Part shown: positions 1 through 4,527 of the stretch, piece by piece
Position numbering within the stretch: position 1 is the first letter of the stretch
How the letters are laid out: each line of letters opens with the position of its first letter
Assembly: GCA_937858455.1 (NCBI GenBank)
Contig: CALLYN010000006.1
Coordinates: forward strand, 1-7,901
Length of the DNA stretch: 7,901 nucleotides
Direction: 5' to 3'
From: an uncultured Kouleothrix sp.
GTDB taxonomy: Bacteria; Chloroflexota; Chloroflexia; Chloroflexales; Roseiflexaceae
Position numbers and translations under genes: made by a program
Notes under the pieces: generated by a model
Told to the model about the DNA's origin: nothing
What the model saw: the letters and a program-made list of their open reading frames with translations, nothing else
Databases searched by the model: none

Positions 1-270
1 CGTCACCTGGAAGGCCGCCGGCTGACGCGACGATCTCGCCGCACCGGGCGACGTTCGTCTGGTTCAGTCGTCGCGACCCCAGCGAGAGCCAGGGCTCGGT
101 GAGTGAGCCACCGCGATGACGTCCTGCGCGCTGATCTGCCCGCCCCGGCCACTGTTGTCAGCGCGTTGCCGAAGGCTGCAGGCGAGCAGTTCTCACCCTC
201 CTGTCTTGGAACGAGAGGCCCGGAGTGTTGCCGCGGGTCTCACACTCCTTTCGTGGCAGAGGCACGAATA
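1..270. other. left-edge stretch with no supported gene
   Basis: Nothing here can be called with confidence. One plus-strand frame is open from base 3 to a TGA at 117-119 and could be the last 38 codons of an upstream gene. Another plus frame closes at 23-25 after a short tail. A minus-strand frame is open from about 157 to the edge but has no ATG, GTG or TTG start. A reading frame continuous with the next gene opens with GTG at 103, but its first 56 codons look unlike the conserved protein that follows. No convincing promoter was seen. Confidence 0.4.
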
Positions 271-879
271 GTGTCGCCGCGCAAGCCGCGCCCGGCCGGC
301 AGCGACTTCCAGGGCTGCCCGCCCGCTGGCGACGGCGGCGACACCGCGCTCAACCAGCTGAAGAACCGCGTCGACGAGGGCGACTACGCGCCGGTGAGCT
401 TTGACGCGGTGGCACAGCTGGCCTGGCCGCAGGCGATCGAGCGCAAGCGCCGCAGCGATTGGCCGGCCGCCGACGCGCGCGATATCGCAGCCCACGAGGG
501 CACGCCGATCGCCGTAGAAGGCTACCTGGCCGGCGCCAAGGAGGAAGGCCCCGAGTCGACCAACTGCCACGGCGCCGACGCGCAGTTTCGCGATTTCCAC
601 GTCTGGCTGGTCGATCAGCCCAGCACCGATCGCAGCGGCGCGGTGGTGGTTGAGGTCACGCCGCGCCTGCGCGCCAAACACCCGGCCTGGTCGATCGACA
701 CGCTCACCCAGCTGGTTCACGCTGGCAGCCACGTCCGCATCAGCGGCTGGCTTATGTTCGACCCCGAGCATCCCGAGCAGATCGGCAAAACTCGTGGTAC
801 GCTATGGGAGATTCACCCAATTATGCGCATCGAGGTCGAGCGGCGCGGCCAGTGGGTTGCGCTCGACCAGCTGCAGTAG
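271..879 (+). CDS. conserved protein of unknown function, possible OB-fold-like core
   Basis: I do not recognise a named family. The GTG at 271 is preferred because AGAGG at 258-262 lies 8 bases upstream and the likely conserved region begins soon after. This gives 202 residues. The frame is also open from GTG 103 (258 residues), which cannot be excluded. Visible features: a Gly/Asp-rich segment with Cys16, a LNQLKNR stretch at 27-33, WPQAIE at 52-57, an NCH motif at 98-100, FHVWL at 109-113, VEVTPR at 127-132, GWLMFDPEHP at 159-168 and GTLWEIHP near 176-183. Alternating hydrophobic strands (VEGYL, FHVWL, VVVEVT, VRISGWLM) suggest a compact beta-barrel such as an OB-fold; this is inference. 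The Cys-His pair could bind a metal. There is no signal peptide or membrane segment, so it is probably cytoplasmic. The next gene begins 21 bases after its stop, which suggests an operon. Confidence 0.7.
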   Translation: MSPRKPRPAGSDFQGCPPAGDGGDTALNQLKNRVDEGDYAPVSFDAVAQLAWPQAIERKRRSDWPAADARDIAAHEGTPIAVEGYLAGAKEEGPESTNCHGADAQFRDFHVWLVDQPSTDRSGAVVVEVTPRLRAKHPAWSIDTLTQLVHAGSHVRISGWLMFDPEHPEQIGKTRGTLWEIHPIMRIEVERRGQWVALDQLQ

Positions 880-900
880 TCGATAGGAAAGACGCGGCCG

Positions 901-1263
901 ATGCATAAAGCGATTCAGCTCAAGGCGCAGTTCGCGCTCGTCGGCGCCGGCGGGCCACCACCTACGCCCGAGGCCGGCGCGCAGATCGTGCGCGATGTGC
1001 TCGGCGCCGGCCACTGGCGCCATCCGCGGCTCTCGGTGGCGGTCAAGGCGCTCGCGGCCGGCCCGCCGGCCGCCGATACTCAGCAGCCAACCGTCGTCGC
1101 AACACTGTGGATCGAGGGCCAGGCCGCCCCGGCCGACGATTTCGCGCAGTACAGCGGCGGCGCGCTGCGCGAGATCGTCGGCGCTGGGCGCTGGCGGCAC
1201 CCGCTCGTCGCCATCAGCGTGCTCGACGTGGCCGAGGCAGCCGATGACGCCGACGACGCGTAG
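901..1263 (+). CDS. small hypothetical protein with internal duplication
   Basis: This encodes 120 residues and matches no family I know. The ATG is supported by AGGAAAG at 885-891, 9 bases upstream. The protein is built from two similar halves. Each has an N-terminal beta-like stretch (IQLKAQFAL near 5-13; TVVATLWIE near 64-72), an amphipathic segment (AQIVRDVLGAG 27-37; GALREIVGAG 87-96), then an aromatic-basic motif (HWRHP 38-42; RWRHP 97-101), then another beta-like stretch. The offset between WRHP motifs is 59 residues. The tail is acidic (AEAADDADDA). There is no signal peptide or transmembrane helix. The final 20 bases overlap the start of the next gene, so the two are probably translationally coupled. 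The function is unknown. The repeat could form a two-fold pseudosymmetric domain, but that is inference. Confidence 0.72.
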   Translation: MHKAIQLKAQFALVGAGGPPPTPEAGAQIVRDVLGAGHWRHPRLSVAVKALAAGPPAADTQQPTVVATLWIEGQAAPADDFAQYSGGALREIVGAGRWRHPLVAISVLDVAEAADDADDA

Positions 1264-1777
1264 CAGGCGCGCGTACTGGCAGATCGGCGTGCTCGCGCTG
1301 GTGGTGGGCGGCCTCGCCGTGGCGGTGTTCGCCCTGGGCGCATACTTTCCGGCAGCGCAGGCGCCGCTGGGCGCCGCCGGCAGCCTGCCCGACCCGTGCA
1401 GCCTGCTGACCCAGGCCGAAGTGGATCAGGCGCTCGGCGCGCCGCCGGCCGAGCCGATTGGCGAGCACGAGCTGATCGACGCCGAGTGCTCGTACGAGCC
1501 GCTGGCGGCCCATACCGCCGCGTCGGTGCTGGTCGAGCTTACGGCGGTGCGATCCGACGCGGCCAGCTTCGAGCAGCGCGCGCGCTTTTTCCAGCACGAG
1601 GGCGCGCGCGCGATCGGCGGCTTTGAAACCGCCGCCTATGGCAAAGGCGGCAGCGTGCTGGTGTCGAAGCCCGGCATCATCGTGTTCGTCATTCTTACCG
1701 ACGCTCGCCGCGCGCCGCAGTCGCTCGGTCCGGCCGCCCAGGCCCTGGCCCACGCGGTGCTCGCGCGGCTGCCCTAA
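1244..1777 (+). CDS. membrane-anchored extracytoplasmic protein, DUF3558-like
   Basis: This 177-residue protein begins at ATG 1244, inside the end of the previous gene, with GAGG at 1234-1237 placed 6 bases upstream. The frame is open further back to 995, but that part is the shadow of the preceding gene. The N-terminus is basic (RSRR), followed by one hydrophobic helix at about 12-33, so the remainder probably faces outward. The outer domain has a DPCSLLTQAEV segment at 50-60 and an ECSYE segment at 81-85. This CxLLT...CxY pattern resembles the DUF3558-type domain of actinobacterial lipoproteins, where the two cysteines may form a disulfide. No lipobox Cys is seen, so a helix anchor is more likely than lipidation. 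Translational overlap with the upstream gene suggests a shared transcript. The role is unknown, and the family link rests on motif resemblance only. Confidence 0.72.
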   Translation: MTPTTRSRRAYWQIGVLALVVGGLAVAVFALGAYFPAAQAPLGAAGSLPDPCSLLTQAEVDQALGAPPAEPIGEHELIDAECSYEPLAAHTAASVLVELTAVRSDAASFEQRARFFQHEGARAIGGFETAAYGKGGSVLVSKPGIIVFVILTDARRAPQSLGPAAQALAHAVLARLP

Positions 1778-1797
1778 GAACCTTTCTGAAAGGGGAA

Positions 1798-1823
1798 GTG
1801 CGAGGGGCATAACCCTGGCGCAC
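1798..1823 (+). terminator. hairpin with T-tract after the first operon
   Basis: GTGCG (1798-1802) pairs with CGCAC (1819-1823), and an inner AGGG/CCCT stem (1803-1806 / 1813-1816) closes a six-base loop. TCTTTT follows at 1825-1830. Its position 20 bases after the stop at 1777 fits an intrinsic terminator. The helix is interrupted by an unpaired GG, so strength is uncertain. Confidence 0.5.
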
Positions 1824-1827
1824 CTCT

Positions 1828-1873
1828 TTTCTGGTGGGTGGCGGCCACATTCGTAGCCGCCACCCACCAGAAA
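1828..1873. repeat. perfect 18-bp inverted repeat, 10-base loop
   Basis: Arms at 1828-1845 and 1856-1873 are exact reverse complements. The stem can be lengthened on the outside by CTC (1824-1826) with GAG (1874-1876) if one T is bulged. The left arm starts with the T-run that also serves the preceding hairpin. It is probably a bidirectional terminator or a small intergenic palindromic element. Compare the similar architecture at 6407-6637. Confidence 0.8.
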
Positions 1874-1880
1874 GAGTGGC

Positions 1881-1914
1881 TTGGAGGGACGAAGTCCCTC
1901 CAAACCACCCTTTT
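1881..1914 (+). terminator. 10-bp perfect hairpin with GAA loop and T-tract
   Basis: TTGGAGGGAC (1881-1890) pairs exactly with 1894-1903 around a GAA triloop. After one mismatch, GTGG (1876-1879) can add pairs with CCAC (1905-1908), and TTTT follows at 1911-1914. It resembles an intrinsic terminator, yet it sits only about 30 bases ahead of the MFS gene start. It could therefore insulate that gene from upstream transcription or act as an attenuator in its leader. Confidence 0.6.
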
Positions 1915-1941
1915 CGGGCAGCTTCTACCATTCGAGGAGCT

Positions 1942-3159
1942 ATGGAATCACAGACACAGCCCACCGGCTGGCGCGCCGGGCTCAACCGCAACGTCGTCGT
2001 ACTCGGGCTGGTGAGCTTCTTCACCGATATCAGCAGCGAGATGCTGGTGCCGATCCGCTTCATCTTTCTGGTGCGCTGGCTCGGCACCCCGCTGGCGCTG
2101 GCCGGCTTGATCGAGGGCATCTCCGAGGCCGCCGCCAGCCTGCTGAAAGTGGCGGTTGGCAAGCGCAGCGACCGGGTGGCGCGCCGCGGCCCGATGATCA
2201 TACTTGGCTATAGCCTCAGCAACCTGGCCAAGCCGCTGATCGGCTTTGTCAGCACGTGGCAGCCGGCGCTGGCGCTGCTGCTCGTCGACCGCGTCGGCAA
2301 ATCCATTCGCGGCGCGCCGCGCGACACGATCATCGCCGACAGCGTGCCGGCCGAGTATCGCGGCAAGGCGTTCGGCTTTCACCGCTCGATGGACACCTTC
2401 GGCGCTGCGCTGGGGCCGCTCGCCACCATGCTGGTGCTGAACCGAACCGGCGAAGATCTGTCGGCGGTGTTCCGCTGGACGATCGTGCCGGGCCTGATCA
2501 GCATTTTGATCATCCCGCTGTTTCTGCGCGAGCCGGCGCGCAAGGCGCCGGTTGCGGCCGAGCCGGCCGCGCCCTCCAGCGCCGAGCCGCTGGGCGCGCG
2601 CTTCTGGGCCTTCGCCGTGATCTGGGCGATCTTCTCGCTCGGCAACTCCTCCGACTCGTTTATCTTCCTGCGCAGCTTCGACATCGACGCGCAGCTGATG
2701 CTGGTGCCGCTGTTCTATGCCGGCTTCAATATTGCCTACGCGCTGGCCGCCACGCCGCTCGGCTCGCTGAGCGACGTGCTTGGCCGCCTGCCGCTGCTGC
2801 TGTTCAGCCTGGTGGTGTTTGGCTTCACCTACCTGGGGTGGAGCGTTGCCAGCCAGCCGTGGCATATCGCCGAGCTGTTCGTGATGTACGGGCTGTACTA
2901 CGCGGGGACCGAAGGAGTGGCGCGCGCGTTCGTCGCCGATCTGGTGCCGAAAGGCCGGCGCGGCGCGGCGCTCGGCTGGTTCACCGCGCTGAGCGGCCTG
3001 GCGACGCTGCCGGCCAACCTGATGGCCGCCTACCTGTGGAATAATGTCGGCAAGCAAGCGCCGTTTGTCTATGGCGCCGGCCTGGCCTTCGGCGCCGCGC
3101 TGCTGCTGCTGATTGGCTACCGCTGGCTGCGCGGCCCACGGGTGGAGCCGGCGCCATAG
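1942..3159 (+). CDS. major facilitator superfamily transporter
   Basis: This 405-residue inner-membrane protein has the length and about 12 hydrophobic helices expected of an MFS carrier. The ATG at 1942 follows GAGGAG (1934-1939) closely. An in-frame ATG at 1834 would start inside the intergenic palindromes and add 36 non-membrane residues, so it was rejected. A motif-A-like loop (GKRSDRVARR, 73-82) lies between helices 2 and 3, and a second copy (GSLSDVLGR, 274-282) between helices 8 and 9. A distinctive stretch at 116-160 (DRVGKSIRGAPRD, then RGKAFGFHRSMDT) has a weaker echo at 324-350 (EGVARAFVADLVP, RRGAALGWF). This reflects the two-fold MFS repeat. A Pro/Ala-rich cytoplasmic linker at about 196-218 separates the halves. 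The substrate cannot be read from sequence; drug, small-metabolite or metal-chelate export or uptake are all possible. The next gene is convergent, with a shared terminator between. Confidence 0.92.
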   Translation: MESQTQPTGWRAGLNRNVVVLGLVSFFTDISSEMLVPIRFIFLVRWLGTPLALAGLIEGISEAAASLLKVAVGKRSDRVARRGPMIILGYSLSNLAKPLIGFVSTWQPALALLLVDRVGKSIRGAPRDTIIADSVPAEYRGKAFGFHRSMDTFGAALGPLATMLVLNRTGEDLSAVFRWTIVPGLISILIIPLFLREPARKAPVAAEPAAPSSAEPLGARFWAFAVIWAIFSLGNSSDSFIFLRSFDIDAQLMLVPLFYAGFNIAYALAATPLGSLSDVLGRLPLLLFSLVVFGFTYLGWSVASQPWHIAELFVMYGLYYAGTEGVARAFVADLVPKGRRGAALGWFTALSGLATLPANLMAAYLWNNVGKQAPFVYGAGLAFGAALLLLIGYRWLRGPRVEPAP

Positions 3160-3180
3160 CACGCCCTGGCCGAGCCAACG

Positions 3181-3216
3181 AAAAAAGCAGCCTGGCGTGC
3201 CGCCGGCTGCCTTTTT
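3181..3216. terminator. bidirectional intrinsic terminator
   Basis: GCAGCC (3187-3192) pairs with GGCTGC (3205-3210). After a bulged T, GGCG (3194-3197) pairs with CGCC (3201-3204) around a TGC loop. Six A's precede the stem and CTTTTT follows, so it can terminate in both directions. It lies between two convergent genes, the MFS transporter and the minus-strand small membrane protein. Confidence 0.85.
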
Positions 3217-3233
3217 GTGCGATAGCGCCGCCC

Positions 3234-3497
3234 TCAGCGCGTTGCGGCCGACCGGCGCCGCCACCAGCTCACGCCGAGCACCACCGCCGCGGCCGCGGCA
3301 AACACCAGCGGAATATCGAAGAAGATGAAATCCCAGCTGATAAACAGCTCGCCGCTGATAAAGCTGGCCAACACGCCTGCCAGCACGCTCAGCGCGATCA
3401 GAGCGATCGCACGAATGCGTGGGCTAGCGATGCGCAGCACTACCAAGCCAATAACTAGCCCAGCAGTGACCGGGAAAAACTCAGAAATTTCGGACAT
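3234..3497 (-). CDS. small multi-pass membrane protein, unknown function
   Basis: This encodes 87 residues. The ATG at 3497 is supported by GGAGG (3508-3504, minus strand) 6 bases upstream. Three hydrophobic segments are visible at about 7-23, 29-48 and 58-78, with a polar FISGELFISWDF connection between the second and third and a basic tail (WWRRRSAATR). The tail probably remains in the cytoplasm by the positive-inside rule. I know no named family. It lies 78 bases downstream of the DtxR-type regulator gene on the same strand but has its own strong promoter. Its leader carries the same 10-bp word found in the iron permease promoter. A role in metal homeostasis or envelope stress is conceivable from this context, but nothing in the protein itself shows metal binding. 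Confidence 0.8.
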   Translation of the reverse strand: MSEISEFFPVTAGLVIGLVVLRIASPRIRAIALIALSVLAGVLASFISGELFISWDFIFFDIPLVFAAAAAVVLGVSWWRRRSAATR

Positions 3498-3511
3498 GCG
3501 GTGCCTCCATG

Positions 3512-3521
3512 CTAATATCGA
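3512..3521 (-). promoter_or_regulatory. TCGATATTAG word shared with the iron permease promoter
   Basis: On the minus strand this reads TCGATATTAG, in the small gene's leader about 15-25 bases after the expected transcription start. The identical word occurs at 4334-4343 between the -35 and -10 boxes of the permease promoter, in the same orientation relative to transcription. Both positions would suit a repressor site. Ten identical bases could still be chance in AT-rich promoter DNA. Confidence 0.35.
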
Positions 3522-3540
3522 GAAATTCGTCGGTACTACG

Positions 3541-3568
3541 ATTATATGCTATCTTCGGTAAATGTAAA
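3541..3568 (-). promoter_or_regulatory. sigma70-like promoter for the small membrane protein
   Basis: On the minus strand TTTACA (3568-3563) and a perfect TATAAT (3546-3541) are separated by 16 bases. The ribosome binding site follows about 32 bases after the -10 box. The segment stands out as AT-rich. It gives the small gene transcription independent of the regulator gene ahead of it. Confidence 0.7.
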
Positions 3569-3575
3569 TAGCGCA

Positions 3576-4280
3576 TTATGCTCGCTCGCCCCAGAGCACC
3601 GCCGCGATCTGCGCCGAGATCGTCAGCGCTTTGCTGGCGCCGCGCAGCTCGACCCCATACGAGGGTGACTGGTCGATCACCTCGAACTGGGCGCCGGGCA
3701 TCAGCCCGTGCGACTGCAAGTAGCGCATCAGGTCGGAGTCCTCTTCGGCCTCCTCGACGATCCGCCGCAGCACAAACCGGCTGCCCACCGGCGCCTGGTC
3801 GAGCCGTACCGTACCAACGTAGCCCACGCCGCTGCCGGGGATCGGGTTGCCGTGCGGGCAGGTGGCCGAGTGGCCTACGAGCGCCACAATGCGCTCTTCC
3901 ATCAGCGGCGAAAGGCTGTGCTCGAGCCGCACCGCCTCTTCGTGGATCTTGTGCCAGGGAATGCCCATCACATCTACCAGAAAGCGCTCGAGCACCCGGT
4001 GGCGCTTCACCATAGCCTCGGCAAGCGCGAAGCCGGTGTCGGTGAAGCGGATCTCGCCGCGCCCATCGCGCAGAATATAGCCCTGCTCCTCCATGCGCTG
4101 CACAATATTCGTCACCGTCGGCGGGGTGACGTTCATCCACTCGGCCAGCCGCGCGCCAATGATCCGTTCGTTGCGCGCCGCTAGGTAGTAGATCACTTCC
4201 AGGTACTCGCGCATCTTTTCAGTCGGCCCATCCTGGGCGTGGCGCCGGCGCGATGTCGAGTGCTTCTGCGCTTCTGTCAT
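3576..4280 (-). CDS. DtxR/MntR-family metal-dependent transcriptional regulator
   Basis: This 234-residue protein has the three-part layout of full-length DtxR/IdeR proteins. An N-terminal winged helix-turn-helix is at about 22-85 (IGARLAEWMNVTPPTVTNIVQRM). A metal-binding and dimerisation domain is at about 86-150 (KRHRVLERFL, WHKIHEEAVRLEHSLS, CPHGNPIPG). A C-terminal SH3/FeoA-like domain is at about 153-230. By hand alignment His94, Glu98 and His113 match the DtxR ancillary site (His79, Glu83, His98), and Glu120 and His121 match primary ligands Glu105 and His106. Glu25 falls where MntR has Asp8. Val117 occupies the position of DtxR Cys102 or MntR Glu99, which is unusual. About 14 extra N-terminal residues are present. 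AGGGGG (4293-4288) lies 7 bases before the ATG. Family members repress metal uptake genes when loaded with Fe(II) or Mn(II). Its divergent partner is an iron permease, so iron-responsive repression is the likely role. A TATAAT on the minus strand (4349-4344) may be its -10 box, overlapping the permease promoter. Confidence 0.93.
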   Translation of the reverse strand: MTEAQKHSTSRRRHAQDGPTEKMREYLEVIYYLAARNERIIGARLAEWMNVTPPTVTNIVQRMEEQGYILRDGRGEIRFTDTGFALAEAMVKRHRVLERFLVDVMGIPWHKIHEEAVRLEHSLSPLMEERIVALVGHSATCPHGNPIPGSGVGYVGTVRLDQAPVGSRFVLRRIVEEAEEDSDLMRYLQSHGLMPGAQFEVIDQSPSYGVELRGASKALTISAQIAAVLWGERA

Positions 4281-4295
4281 GCATGCGCCCCCTGC

Positions 4296-4312
4296 GCTAG
4301 GCTGAGTTTAGC
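4296..4312. promoter_or_regulatory. candidate DtxR-family operator palindrome
   Basis: The 17-mer GCTAGGCTGAGTTTAGC is an imperfect palindrome in which 6 of 8 symmetric pairs match around the central G. The TAGGCT half resembles the TTAGG(T/C)T half-sites described for DtxR and IdeR boxes. It lies 15 bases upstream of the regulator start and 10 bases upstream of the permease -35 box, where it could control both genes. The assignment is inferred from position and resemblance only. Confidence 0.4.
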
Positions 4313-4322
4313 AAATAAAAAG

Positions 4323-4351
4323 TTGACAAACTGTCGATATTAGATTATATT
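4323..4351 (+). promoter_or_regulatory. near-consensus promoter of the iron permease gene
   Basis: A perfect TTGACA (4323-4328) is followed after 17 bases by TATATT (4346-4351). Transcription should start near 4358, giving a leader of roughly 170 bases. The -35 box overlaps a short palindrome, GACA-AAC-TGTC (4325-4335). The spacer holds TCGATATTAG (4334-4343), and ATATTA occurs twice exactly 10 bases apart (4337-4342 and 4347-4352). These features suit a promoter that is strong when free and blocked by a repressor. Confidence 0.75.
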
Positions 4352-4434
4352 AACGCCGTCGATGAGCACATACAAATAACACCAGTTCGCATATAAGAAC
4401 ATTTGTAGCGATGCGCGGCTATTATAGCCCAGCC

Positions 4435-4498
4435 AGGGGCAGCATGCAAGCTTCCCCTGTGTTTGCGCATGCCCGTGTCATGCGCCAGGTAGCCTGGC
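4435..4498 (+). promoter_or_regulatory. structured leader hairpins upstream of the permease
   Basis: Three consecutive hairpins are visible. The first pairs AGGGGCAGC (4435-4443) with 4450-4458 with one mismatch. The second pairs GCGCATG (4465-4471) exactly with 4479-4485. The third pairs GCCAGG (4484-4489) exactly with CCTGGC (4493-4498). The second and third share bases 4484-4485. A second GCCAGG at 4432-4437 could also pair with 4493-4498 and would disrupt the first hairpin. The ribosome binding site follows at 4515-4520. No known riboswitch class is recognised. Confidence 0.4.
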
Positions 4499-4527
4499 CG
4501 CCCCCGATAGCATCAGGAGGAACACGC

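Noticed and set aside
193..771. 192-codon minus-strand frame
   Set aside because: It is antisense to the better patterned plus-strand protein and contains no recognisable motif.
995..1243. Upstream extension of the DUF3558-like gene
   Set aside because: This part overlaps the 120-residue gene in another frame and reads as Ser/Arg/Pro-rich noise. ATG 1244 has a good ribosome site and a proper membrane anchor follows.
1948..3264. 438-codon open frame on the minus strand
   Set aside because: It is antisense to the MFS gene, low in complexity (Gln, Arg, His, Ala) and lacks a recognisable domain.
4411..4527. Upstream in-frame start for the iron permease
   Set aside because: It has no ribosome site, would bury the signal peptide and falls within the hairpin leader. 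AGGAGG correctly precedes ATG 4528.
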